Shown in pieces: positions 1 to 7,175 of a DNA stretch of 17,905 nt. A model generated the notes under the pieces. That model was not told the DNA's origin. It did not search any database and saw only the letters and a list, made by a program, of their open reading frames with translations. Both the position numbers and the translations under genes were made by a program. The DNA is taken from assembly GCA_002718515.1 (NCBI GenBank), contig PBEX01000039.1, positions 11,862-29,766 of the forward strand, in the 5' to 3' direction. The stretch comes from Phycisphaerae bacterium (GTDB taxonomy: Bacteria; Planctomycetota; Phycisphaerae; Phycisphaerales; SM1A02). Each line of letters starts with the position of its first letter. Position 1 is the first letter of the stretch.

Positions 1-309
1 GGAGGCATTTTCAGTTTGAATAATGGAACTGTAGGACCAACAATCAGTAACACTTATTTTTGTGAAAACATGCCAGAAGATATACATGGCGAGTGGATTG
101 ATGGAGGCGGCAACGTCTTTGATGATGATTGCGCTGGACCAGTTTGCGATGCAGACGTAACAAGTGATGGCATGGTGAATGTGTCTGACCTTCTTTCGAT
201 CATCGCAGTGTTTGGCTCAGATGATCCAGATGCAGACGTCAATAGCGATGGAGTGGTTAATGTCACGGACCTCTTAATGGTGGTTTCCGATTGGGGCCCC
301 TGCGAATAA
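1..309 (+). CDS. C-terminal fragment of secreted protein with dockerin-like module
   Basis: This is the 3' end of a gene cut by the window start; the frame is open from base 1, so no start codon can be assigned. The first ~45 visible residues (GGIFSLNNG...GPTISNTYF... then WIDGGGNVFDDDC) look like the last rungs of a right-handed parallel beta-helix of the kind common in planctomycete extracellular proteins; that fold is inferred from the pattern. The last ~55 residues hold two dockerin-like repeats, DVTSDGMVNVSDLLSIIAVFG and DVNSDGVVNVTDLLMVVSDWG, ending in PCE. In type I dockerins the D-x-N-x-DG positions bind calcium. The tail position suggests an anchoring or sorting tag. Substrate and full length cannot be told. 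A strong terminator follows, so this is the last gene of its unit. Confidence 0.75.
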   Translation, partial: GGIFSLNNGTVGPTISNTYFCENMPEDIHGEWIDGGGNVFDDDCAGPVCDADVTSDGMVNVSDLLSIIAVFGSDDPDADVNSDGVVNVTDLLMVVSDWGPCE

Positions 310-334
310 ACTCAGATTCAGTCAAATTTTCTAT

Positions 335-368
335 GCCCAGAAGTTTTTCGCCTTCTGGGCGTTTTTTC
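335..368 (+). terminator. Rho-independent terminator after the dockerin fragment
   Basis: A 9-bp perfect stem (GCCCAGAAG at 335-343 with CTTCTGGGC at 352-360) encloses an 8-base loop and is followed directly by a T-run (362-367). It lies 26 bases past the stop of the upstream gene, the usual place for an intrinsic terminator. Confidence 0.85.
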
Positions 369-380
369 TCCCATAATCAT

Positions 381-405
381 AGGGTCTGGTCCCGTACCAG
401 ACCCT
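381..405. repeat. Perfect 10-bp inverted repeat, non-coding
   Basis: AGGGTCTGGT (381-390) and ACCAGACCCT (396-405) are exact reverse complements around the 5-base loop CCCGT. No T-run follows on either strand, so it does not look like an ordinary intrinsic terminator. It sits between two real terminators in the 166-base gap 310-475, which holds no gene that I can support. It could be a REP-like extragenic palindrome or an RNA-processing hairpin; a second copy elsewhere in the genome would be needed to call it a repeat family. Confidence 0.55.
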
Positions 406-440
406 CAAGTAATCTTGCGTGGTTTTCTCAACCGCGCACT

Positions 441-471
441 AAAAAAACCGAATCATCGATTCGGGTTTTTT
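441..471 (-). terminator. Terminator of tRNA-Gly (works on minus strand, symmetric)
   Basis: The stem is CCGAAT (448-453) with ATTCGG (459-464), loop CATCG. On the minus strand the stem is followed by seven T (441-447), and it begins about ten bases beyond the 3' end of the tRNA. On the plus strand it also ends in a T-run (466-471), so it could terminate both ways. Confidence 0.75.
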
Positions 472-474
472 AAA

Positions 475-547
475 AGCGGGTGAAGGGGTTCGAACCCTCG
501 ACATTCAGCTTGGAAGGCTGACGCTCTACCAATTGAGCTACACCCGC
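475..547 (-). tRNA. tRNA-Gly (anticodon TCC)
   Basis: Read on the minus strand, the sequence folds as a complete cloverleaf. The acceptor stem is GCGGGTG/CACCCGC (7 bp). The D-arm carries AGCTCAATTGGTAGAGC. The anticodon arm is TCAGC-CTTCCAA-GCTGA with anticodon TCC in the loop, giving glycine for GGA/GGG codons. The T-arm has GGTTCGAACCC with one G-U pair at its base. The discriminator base is U, normal for bacterial tRNA-Gly. No CCA is encoded; the 3' end runs straight into TTTTAAA, so CCA must be added by the nucleotidyltransferase. Confidence 0.95.
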
Positions 548-557
548 AGAGCAAGTC

Positions 558-566
558 ATTGTAACA
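558..566 (-). promoter_or_regulatory. Extended -10 promoter element for tRNA-Gly
   Basis: On the minus strand the sequence reads TGT-TACAAT, a TGn-type extended -10 hexamer one base off consensus, with its last base 10 nt before the mature tRNA 5' end. No good -35 is visible, which fits an extended -10 promoter. It lies head-to-head with the nadA start region. Confidence 0.4.
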
Positions 567-571
567 AAAAG

Positions 572-577
572 TAGAAT
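572..577 (+). promoter_or_regulatory. Possible -10 hexamer for nadA (leaderless arrangement)
   Basis: TAGAAT sits 9 bases before the nadA ATG at 587. No Shine-Dalgarno sequence is visible in the intervening ACTCCTCTC. If this is the -10, the transcript would start at or next to the A of the ATG. No clear -35 is seen, so this is tentative. Confidence 0.25.
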
Positions 578-586
578 ACTCCTCTC

Positions 587-1912
587 ATGTCTGCAGGTTC
601 CCACATTCAAGATTCCCAGAATAAGTTTTACTTAGAACCTGAGATTCCCATCTGCCAAGGCGATTTGCCTCTCGATTGGTATCTACCTGCATTTCAACCA
701 TACGCTGAAGAATACCTCGCCCTCCCCGATCGTACTCCCGAAACAGTTATGCCATGGTTAGATGGATACATCAAACCAGCCCTAGACCATTTTGGCGATT
801 CGCTCCTCCTTCTTGCTCACTATTACATGGGAGGCGAAATCGTCAAAATCGTTGAACGTTATGGAGGCAAAGTCGCTGATAGTTACGCCCTTGCCTTGCA
901 GGCAATAAACAACCCAGAGAAGAAAGTCATCGTTGAATCTGCGGTTCACTTTATGGCAGAGACGATCGCAACTCTCGCAAACGACGACCAAACGGTTTGG
1001 ATTACGAACCCCAAAGCGGGCTGCACGATGGAGATGATGGCGAAGGATTGGATGGTCAATCCTATCGTTAGCCAACTCAAGGATCGGTACGGCAATGACC
1101 TGCTCGTGATTGCATACATGAATACCTCTGGAAGGCTCAAGGCAATTGCAGGTGAAACAGCGGGTGCAGTTTGCACAAGTTCAAATGCACCTCATATCGT
1201 GAACTGGGCTCGAAAACAAGGAAAGAAAATCCTCTTTATCCCTGATGAACATCTTGGTCGAAACACTGCAGTGCAAGTTGGAATGGATGTTTCAAAACTT
1301 GTTCAATTGCCGAATCCAATTCATGAAGGAATCGACTGGAATCCTGAAGACATCAATGGCATCGATGACGCAGAAATGCTCCTTTGGGGTGGATACTGCG
1401 GAGTGCATACGGTATTCACAAAAGAGCAAGTCAATTGGTGGAAAAACGAAGGATGGGACGTGCTTATTCATCCTGAATCACCACTTGAAGCGGTTCAATG
1501 TGCAGATGGTTTTGGAAGTACAGCGTATCTCTGGAATGCTGTCCTCGATGCACCGAGTGGGAGCAAGTTTGCAATAGGTACCGAAGGCCACTTTGTCAGA
1601 AATCTAAAAACACAAGCAGCACTAAAAGGAATCGAGGTCGAACATCTTGCTGAGGCGAAACTCGGACTTCAACAGATTGGTGGTTGTGGATGTGCGACGA
1701 TGAGTCGCAATGACCCGCCTCACCTCGCGGGAATGCTTGATTTGCTGAGGAAGGGTGAAGCACCAGATGCAAATCATGTTCTCGCTGGTGACACTGTAGA
1801 TGAACATACTGGGATGCGAAGTCGATTAGATGAACAAGATCGCGAACGACTGAAAGCAGATGCTAAACTTGCGCTTGAACGCATGATTGAGATAACGGAA
1901 TCAGCAAAATGA
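587..1912 (+). CDS. nadA: Quinolinate synthase
   Basis: NadA condenses iminoaspartate with dihydroxyacetone phosphate to quinolinate in the cytosol, using a [4Fe-4S] cluster held by three cysteines. The 441-residue product shows the family blocks in order: LAHYYMGGEI (76-85), ADSYALA (97-103), ITNPKAGCTMEMM (139-151), AYMNTSG (176-182), CTSSNA (196-201), FIPDEHLGRN (217-226), WGGYCGVH (267-274), HPESP (295-299), GSTAYL (310-315), IGTEG (330-334) and GCGCATM (366-372). Likely cluster ligands are C146, C271 and C369 (or C367). It is longer than E. coli NadA (about 350 residues), mainly through an N-terminal extension of about 60 residues and a C-terminal helix-rich tail. The gene overlaps nadB by 4 bp (ATGA), so the two are translationally coupled. 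No ribosome-binding site is seen before the ATG. Confidence 0.95.
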   Translation: MSAGSHIQDSQNKFYLEPEIPICQGDLPLDWYLPAFQPYAEEYLALPDRTPETVMPWLDGYIKPALDHFGDSLLLLAHYYMGGEIVKIVERYGGKVADSYALALQAINNPEKKVIVESAVHFMAETIATLANDDQTVWITNPKAGCTMEMMAKDWMVNPIVSQLKDRYGNDLLVIAYMNTSGRLKAIAGETAGAVCTSSNAPHIVNWARKQGKKILFIPDEHLGRNTAVQVGMDVSKLVQLPNPIHEGIDWNPEDINGIDDAEMLLWGGYCGVHTVFTKEQVNWWKNEGWDVLIHPESPLEAVQCADGFGSTAYLWNAVLDAPSGSKFAIGTEGHFVRNLKTQAALKGIEVEHLAEAKLGLQQIGGCGCATMSRNDPPHLAGMLDLLRKGEAPDANHVLAGDTVDEHTGMRSRLDEQDRERLKADAKLALERMIEITESAK

Positions 1913-3582
1913 CGATTCAATGTGACAGGCATCTACTAGAGATTGATTTACGAAGTGTCCCTGCATACCGCTTTGATGTGGTGGTTGTCGGTGGCGGCGT
2001 TGCAGGAGATGCTGCTGCTTTAGCTGCGGCTAGTTATGGCAAATCTGTTGCAGTTGTCACTAAGTCTCATATTGACCACTCAAACACGCAGTGGGCTCAA
2101 GGCGGAATGGCTGCAGTTGTCGCAGAACAGGACACCTTCGATTCCCATATTCAAGACACAATTGAAGTTGGAGTTGGGCTTTGCGACCCTGAGGTTGTGA
2201 AGAAAGTTGTTGTGGGTGGACCTGAAGCAGTGCAGCGGTTACTTGCGCTCGGCGCGCAGTTTGACCATACACCATCGGGAATCCTTGATTGCTCACGCGA
2301 AGGCGGGCATTCATTTGCGAGAGTTGTCCATGCACACGGCGATGCGACTGGTCGCGAAATCCAGCGTGTCATGTCAACCGCAGTCGCAGAACATGAACTC
2401 ATTACATTGTTTCCTCACACCTTTGCATTAGATGTCGTGACTGCTGATGGTGAAGCATATGGCGTAGTTGCTCGAGATGCTTCAGGTAACACTGTGCTCT
2501 TCTCCTCCAAAAATATCATCTTGGCAACCGGTGGCGGAGGTCAACTTTATCGTGAAACAACAAATCCAACGATAGCAACAGCTGACGGTGTTGCTATGGC
2601 ATTTAGAGCTGGTGCAAAAATTCGTGATCCAGAATTTTTCCAGTTTCATCCAACGTGCTTGTACATTGCAGGTGCTGCTCGCGTGCTTATTAGTGAAATC
2701 TGTCGTGGGCATGGAGGCGTCTTGCGGAATCGGTTTGGGGAACGCTTTATGCCCGAAGCTCATAAGGATGCTGAATTAGCACCACGTGATGTTGTGAGCC
2801 GTGCAGTCTTTAGACAGATGATCGAAACGCATGACACCAATGTTTATCTCGATTTATCAAATGTCGATGCAGACCCACACGTTTTGTTCCCCGGCATCAG
2901 TAAGATGTGTGGGTTCTTTGGTATTGATATCGCCAAAGATTTTGTGCCAGTCCGGCCAGGTGCTCACTACATGATTGGTGGTATTCAAGTTGACTTGCAA
3001 GGACAAACTTCAATTCCAGGATTGTATGCAGTTGGTGAATGTGCAAGTAGCGGTTTGCATGGTGCAAACAGAATGGGGTCAAACTCACTGCTTGAAGGCA
3101 TGGTTCTTGGCGAAGCAGCAGGGATTGCTGCTGGCTCGCGAGTGACTGTTGGTCATCGGCAACGACCTGAGAGAATTCTAAAGCGGACTGTTGACACGCC
3201 ACCGCGAGGGATTGAACTCGGCATCTCGGATTTGATTTACTCTATGAAATCACTCATGTGGCGCCATGTCGGTCTTGAACGAGATGATGCCCTGCTCAAA
3301 GAAGCGTCAAATCACCTTTCATTCTGGTTTGACGCAGCAAGACGTCTTGCGCCAGCAGAGCCAAGAGCGTGGGAACTTGTGAACATGCTTACAGTGGCGA
3401 GCATGGCAACTGAGGGTGCTCTTTTGCGACAGGAATCACGAGGCGTTCACTTTAGAACTGACTACACATCCATTGGAGAGGCAGTCCACACACTCATTCA
3501 ACCAACAATAGAAGACCACCACTGTGTCAGTGGTGTCATCCATCATCAATCGTGTGGATCCCCTGCAAACGAACTCGCTTAA
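1909..3582 (+). CDS. nadB: L-aspartate oxidase
   Basis: NadB is a flavoenzyme that oxidises L-aspartate to iminoaspartate, the substrate of NadA encoded just upstream. The 557-residue product has the FAD-binding GGGVAGDAAAL near 28-38, NTQWAQGGMAA (59-69), GGHSFARVVHAHGDATG (132-148), FQFHPTCL (244-251), RGHGGVLRNRFGERF (266-280), ELAPRDVVSRA (289-299) with the expected catalytic Arg at 293, RPGAHYMIGG (349-358) and GLHGANRMGSNSLLEG (382-397). The C-terminal helical domain is complete. The start codon overlaps the nadA stop. nadC, the next pathway enzyme, is not in the window. Its stop shares bases with the stop of a small convergent gene on the other strand. Confidence 0.96.
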   Translation: MTIQCDRHLLEIDLRSVPAYRFDVVVVGGGVAGDAAALAAASYGKSVAVVTKSHIDHSNTQWAQGGMAAVVAEQDTFDSHIQDTIEVGVGLCDPEVVKKVVVGGPEAVQRLLALGAQFDHTPSGILDCSREGGHSFARVVHAHGDATGREIQRVMSTAVAEHELITLFPHTFALDVVTADGEAYGVVARDASGNTVLFSSKNIILATGGGGQLYRETTNPTIATADGVAMAFRAGAKIRDPEFFQFHPTCLYIAGAARVLISEICRGHGGVLRNRFGERFMPEAHKDAELAPRDVVSRAVFRQMIETHDTNVYLDLSNVDADPHVLFPGISKMCGFFGIDIAKDFVPVRPGAHYMIGGIQVDLQGQTSIPGLYAVGECASSGLHGANRMGSNSLLEGMVLGEAAGIAAGSRVTVGHRQRPERILKRTVDTPPRGIELGISDLIYSMKSLMWRHVGLERDDALLKEASNHLSFWFDAARRLAPAEPRAWELVNMLTVASMATEGALLRQESRGVHFRTDYTSIGEAVHTLIQPTIEDHHCVSGVIHHQSCGSPANELA

Positions 3583-3713
3583 AAGAGGTTTTGAAGGCCC
3601 TTACCAACCATAAGCCCAATGAAAAGCCCGCTCGTTGCGATTAACACCTTAATCAAGATGTCTTCGCGCCTTAACAGCCATTTATACTTGTCTTTCCATT
3701 GTTTTAAGTTCAT
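3579..3713 (-). CDS. 44-residue putative single-pass membrane protein
   Basis: This short open frame reads MNLKQWKDKYKWLLRREDIL, then a hydrophobic stretch of about 20 residues (IKVLIATSGLFIGLMVGKGL) and ends QNLF. The first 22 residues are basic and could form an amphipathic helix; the rest fits one transmembrane helix. On the minus strand a GGGAAGAG sequence lies about 6-8 bases before the ATG, a plausible ribosome-binding site. The stop shares TTAA with the nadB stop, giving a 4-bp tail-to-tail overlap. It fills most of a gap that would otherwise be empty. I do not recognise a family. A spurious frame is possible, but the start signal, the basic-then-hydrophobic layout and the neat fit in the gap favour a gene. 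Confidence 0.5.
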   Translation of the reverse strand: MNLKQWKDKYKWLLRREDILIKVLIATSGLFIGLMVGKGLQNLF

Positions 3714-3810
3714 GGTTCTCTTCCCAAATCGGCGCAAAAAACACCTCACTTCACTGCAGTACGGAAGAAATGGGTAAAAAGTTTAACTTTTTATTGAATT
3801 CGTTGAAGGG

Positions 3811-5190
3811 TTAGTTACATCCCCAGTCACCGATGACTTCAAGCAAGTCGATCACATCAACAGTACCGTCGGTGTTCACATCAGCCCCTTCGTTGTCAGT
3901 GCCCCAATAGGCAATGACTTCTAGGAGGTCTGCGACATCAACAAAATTGTCATCATTGACATCACCAACACACTCAGATGGGCAATCTGGAACATCTGCG
4001 AGATGCATCAATTCATTGACATCGCCAGGCTTAAAGATGCCAAGTTTTAACTCGCCATCGCTCGGGCCTTGGTCTGCAGTGAACCAGAACGTAAATGTAC
4101 TACCCCACCGAATGGCGTTAGCCCATTCATTTGTATCGTAAGAGACTGTACTCCACTTGACAGCGCCTTCGCTATGTGACATATCCCAGTCAGTGCCATC
4201 AATGACTTCGCCGCTACCGTAATCAATATCATTAAAATTGATATCTGTGACTGTAACACAATCACCAACGGGCACTTCAAATGATTGAATTGACCGATCA
4301 CTATTCATGTTATGTATTGCGTATACATATTTCCATGTACCATTGCCTAGGTCATGAACTCGTACCCCAACTTCAAGTAGCCCTTCATCAGGAACACGAA
4401 GTGGACGTAGGTCAACATCATTGTCAAAGAATTTCCATCCATGCATAGCAGAATCTTCAACTTGCGTTGAACTTAGGCCTACCGGGTACAAAGAGTCAGT
4501 AAATTTCATCCACTTGTAGGAGCAGTTATTGTCTTGATTGCCCCACTCCGCATCATCAGGAGTTACGTATTGGCATTCGACAAAATATTCTGCATCTGGA
4601 TTCAAAGAAGGGTCAATGTCTTCAGTTTTCAAGTGTAACTTGCCACGCATGCCAGAGCTACCTGTTGGCGAAATTGTAAATGGATAATCGTAATAACCAG
4701 TGTGCGCATTGATTGCTGAACGTGGCGCAATTGCATCTGCATTTAACCCGGCCCAATATGTATCAGCGCAACCGATTCCAAGTGTTGAGCAAGGCGTAGA
4801 TTGGCAATCACCACAACCCGGTTCACTAACAGCACAAAAAGAATGTTTAAGCCATGCCGTACCAATTTGTTCAAACACGCCATCCTTTAATCGATATGCA
4901 GTTTGGGCAATAACCGGAACACGATTCGTTCCGCCGTACCATTCAGCTTCAGCATCTCCGAAGTTACAAGATGTTGTGCCAAATGCAAAGCCCATCACGC
5001 CGTCTTCTTGACCATAAAGTGTCATATCAAACCCATCTCCGTAACCACCCACATACCAGCCCACTACATCTGGACCTCTTAGAGGCTCGTCGTCCCCACG
5101 AGTTTGATTTTTTGTTCCTGCTTCAAGCGTACCCATCACGATAAGTGCACTGATAGTCAAAGCGGGGATTGTAAAAATTTGTTTTTTCAT
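3811..5190 (-). CDS. Secreted dockerin-tagged protein with uncharacterised CNFGD-type domain
   Basis: The start at 5190 is chosen because GGAG lies 7 bases upstream and MKKQIFTIPALTISALIVMG followed by TLEA makes a normal signal peptide; a longer in-frame start at 5262 would place 24 odd residues before it. The 459-residue product has an N-terminal domain (about 40-400) with the conserved stretches SCNFGDAEAEW (74-84), NRVPV (89-93), AYRLKDGVFEQIG (98-110), FCAVSEPGCGDCQ (118-130) and LGIGCADTYWAGLN (137-150). Many cysteines in the first half suggest disulfides outside the cytoplasm. The same domain occurs in the protein at 8924-11014. The last ~53 residues are two dockerin-like repeats, DVNDDNFVDVADLLEVIAYWG and DVNTDGTVDVIDLLEVIGDWG, ending CN. 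The first repeat has N for the usual G (DDN). Function is unknown; likely cell surface or extracellular. Confidence 0.85.
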   Translation of the reverse strand: MKKQIFTIPALTISALIVMGTLEAGTKNQTRGDDEPLRGPDVVGWYVGGYGDGFDMTLYGQEDGVMGFAFGTTSCNFGDAEAEWYGGTNRVPVIAQTAYRLKDGVFEQIGTAWLKHSFCAVSEPGCGDCQSTPCSTLGIGCADTYWAGLNADAIAPRSAINAHTGYYDYPFTISPTGSSGMRGKLHLKTEDIDPSLNPDAEYFVECQYVTPDDAEWGNQDNNCSYKWMKFTDSLYPVGLSSTQVEDSAMHGWKFFDNDVDLRPLRVPDEGLLEVGVRVHDLGNGTWKYVYAIHNMNSDRSIQSFEVPVGDCVTVTDINFNDIDYGSGEVIDGTDWDMSHSEGAVKWSTVSYDTNEWANAIRWGSTFTFWFTADQGPSDGELKLGIFKPGDVNELMHLADVPDCPSECVGDVNDDNFVDVADLLEVIAYWGTDNEGADVNTDGTVDVIDLLEVIGDWGCN

Positions 5191-5292
5191 TTTTGTCTCC
5201 AAAATGGGATAACCAATGAATATCAGAGCATGAAAATCAGGGAATTGCAACTTGAAAACCAAAACTTTTCGATGTTTGGTACGCTAACGAAC

Positions 5293-6696
5293 ATGATTAT
5301 TGAGCGAATATTCGATCCAGATTTAGCCCATGCAGCATGGCTCATTGGTTGCCAAAGATCAAAACAGGCAATTGTCATTGATCCAGCCCGTGACATTGAC
5401 AGGTACATCGATGTCGCTTCATCGAGGAAGTTAAAGATTGTAGCAGTCACTGAAACCCATATTCATGCAGATTTTTTGAGTGGTTCCGAATCACTTGCAT
5501 GTGTCACAGGAGCAACATGTTACCTTTCAAAGGAAGGTGATGCTGATTGGCAATATGGTTGGGTAAGCCAGAGCGAAGCAGAATGCAAACTCGTTGGCGA
5601 TGCTGATGAGATATGGGTTGGTGAAGTAAAGTTGCAAGTCGTCCACACGCCAGGTCATACTCCTGAACACATCTGTTTTCTTGTGTTTGATGCTGGAGAA
5701 GAAGACCCAATTGGCATGATCACAGGCGATTTTGTGTTTGTTGGTGATTTAGGAAGACCAGATTTGCTTGAGACGGCTGCAGGTATCGAAGGCTCAATGG
5801 AAACATCTGCAAGGCGGTTGCTTTCTTCAAGCGTTGCGTTCAATGCATTAGGCGACTTCGTGCAAGTGTGGCCAGCGCATGGTGCTGGGAGTTCATGTGG
5901 TAAAGCTTTAGGCGCTGTGCCTCAATCAACAGTCGGTTATGAGAAGCGAACCAATCCGGCGCTGCAACTCATTGAAGACGAACAAGCGTTTGTAACTTAC
6001 ATGCTTTCAGAACAAACCGAGCCACCCCGCTATTTTGCAAAGATGAAACAGTTGAATCGAGATGGGGTTCCGAGAATGGATTCTTTGCCGTCTCTTAATG
6101 AGATTGTTTGCCCAGAAGAATTGCAAAGAGCATCTGAATCAGCAACTGTTGTTGACACTCGACCTTGGAATGAAGTGAGAGATGGTCACATTCAAGGGAC
6201 AATTTGGTCGCAAGCAAATGGAGACTTTCACAGATTTGCAGGTTCTTTTGTTGAACTTGACGAGCCAGTCATCCTGATTGCAACGAATGAGACAATCGAC
6301 AGAGCACTTCGAAACGCAATTCGTATTGGCTTAGACAACCTCGTTGGGTTCGCAACGCCTGAGACGTTACTTCAAGTAAGTTGTTTACAGACAATGGATG
6401 AGTTAGATGCTCAAGGGCTCTCTGTTATGGAAGATGCAAATGTCATCGACTCCCGCAAACTTGCTGAGCATCATGATGGGTGCGTCGATGGTGCAATTCA
6501 CTTTGCTCATACGCAAATCATGAATCATCTTGATGAAATCGATCAGGATGTGCCTTGGGTGATTCATTGTCAAGGTGGTAGTCGAAGCGCTGCGACATGT
6601 ATGGCACTCAAGAAGCGAGGATTCCAAGTTGCGAATCTCGCAGGTGGTTACAGAAGCTGGAAAGCGTATACTGAAGCAAACGCAGTCAACTCATGA
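5293..6696 (+). CDS. MBL-fold persulfide dioxygenase fused to two rhodanese domains (CstB/ETHE1-like)
   Basis: Proteins of this family oxidise glutathione or other low-molecular persulfides with non-haem iron and move sulfane sulfur by rhodanese chemistry, detoxifying sulfide. The start at 5293 gives MIIERIFDPDLAHAAWLIG, the usual family N-terminus, and a 467-residue product of usual length; longer in-frame starts back to 5104 would run into the promoter and signal-peptide region of the divergent gene. The metallo-beta-lactamase domain (1-220) has THIHAD (H56, H58, D60), TPGHTPEH (H122), TGDFVFVGDLGRPDL (D146) and WPAHG (H196). A first rhodanese domain (about 265-365) lacks the active cysteine. 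The second (about 370-465) has the loop HCQGGSRS with C426. It overlaps arfB by 4 bp. The assignment of exact substrate (CoA, glutathione or other persulfide) is open. Confidence 0.88.
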   Translation: MIIERIFDPDLAHAAWLIGCQRSKQAIVIDPARDIDRYIDVASSRKLKIVAVTETHIHADFLSGSESLACVTGATCYLSKEGDADWQYGWVSQSEAECKLVGDADEIWVGEVKLQVVHTPGHTPEHICFLVFDAGEEDPIGMITGDFVFVGDLGRPDLLETAAGIEGSMETSARRLLSSSVAFNALGDFVQVWPAHGAGSSCGKALGAVPQSTVGYEKRTNPALQLIEDEQAFVTYMLSEQTEPPRYFAKMKQLNRDGVPRMDSLPSLNEIVCPEELQRASESATVVDTRPWNEVRDGHIQGTIWSQANGDFHRFAGSFVELDEPVILIATNETIDRALRNAIRIGLDNLVGFATPETLLQVSCLQTMDELDAQGLSVMEDANVIDSRKLAEHHDGCVDGAIHFAHTQIMNHLDEIDQDVPWVIHCQGGSRSAATCMALKKRGFQVANLAGGYRSWKAYTEANAVNS

Positions 6697-7118
6697 TTGA
6701 GATTGATAAGCGAATTTGGATTCCAAAGAGAGAGCTTGAATTCAAATTCGGGACGAGTTCTGGGCCTGGTGGGCAGCATGTCAACAAAGTAGAAACAAAA
6801 GTAACGCTCCTCTTTCATGTTCAATCTTCGAGCGTGTTCTCGCCACAAGAGAAAGAGCTGTTGCACGAGCGACTATCCACCCGAATCAGTAAAAACGGTT
6901 ATCTAAGGGTCTCGTCTTCTAAGTTTAGAAGTCAACAAGGCAATCGCGAAGCAGTGATTGAGCGATTTTGTAACCTTGTTCGCGACGCAATCAAACCAGT
7001 GAAGCAGCGGAAAAAAAGTCGAGTTTCAAAGAATCAGAAGCTGCAACGATTAAATGAAAAGAAAAAACGTGGCGAGCAAAAGCGTTTGCGGGCAAAATTG
7101 CAACCAGATGAGGGTTAA
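6693..7118 (+). CDS. arfB: Alternative ribosome-rescue factor B, peptidyl-tRNA hydrolase (YaeJ/ICT1 type)
   Basis: ArfB enters stalled ribosomes that lack a stop codon and hydrolyses the peptidyl-tRNA. The 141-residue product has the catalytic GGQ in SSGPGGQHVNKVETKV (22-37), followed by a basic C-terminal tail (about 105-135, with PVKQRKKSR, NEKKKRGEQKRLRAK). In this family the tail lies in the empty mRNA channel. The length matches ArfB rather than release factors RF1/RF2, which have additional domains. The ATG overlaps the stop of the persulfide dioxygenase gene (ATGA), so the two are coupled, although their jobs are unrelated. No closer functional link is visible. Confidence 0.88.
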   Translation: MIEIDKRIWIPKRELEFKFGTSSGPGGQHVNKVETKVTLLFHVQSSSVFSPQEKELLHERLSTRISKNGYLRVSSSKFRSQQGNREAVIERFCNLVRDAIKPVKQRKKSRVSKNQKLQRLNEKKKRGEQKRLRAKLQPDEG

Positions 7119-7175
7119 TGCGAATTTATTGTTGTATCACAACTGTTCGTAAGGTATAGATTAGAGAAGAAACCA

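Noticed and set aside
291..473. Open frame on the plus strand across the intergenic region
   Set aside because: It runs through the terminator at 335-368, the palindrome at 381-405 and the tRNA terminator; the sequence is explained by these hairpins and has no ribosome-binding site.
3776..3792. AT-rich inverted repeat AAAAAGTT/AACTTTTT after the minus-strand dockerin gene
   Set aside because: The stem has only one G-C pair and almost no loop, so it is too weak to call a terminator with confidence.
5191..5262. Longer N-terminus for the minus-strand dockerin protein
   Set aside because: The ATG at 5190 has GGAG at good spacing and starts a normal signal peptide; the extra 24 residues would bury it.
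5104..5292. Longer N-terminus for the persulfide dioxygenase gene
   Set aside because: It would overlap the signal-peptide codons and the leader of the divergent gene; the family N-terminus begins at the ATG at 5293.
5191..5292. Promoter-like TTGCAA and TCTGAT, 17 bases apart, on the minus strand between the divergent genes
   Set aside because: Each hexamer matches consensus at only four of six positions; a divergent promoter must exist here, but I cannot place it.
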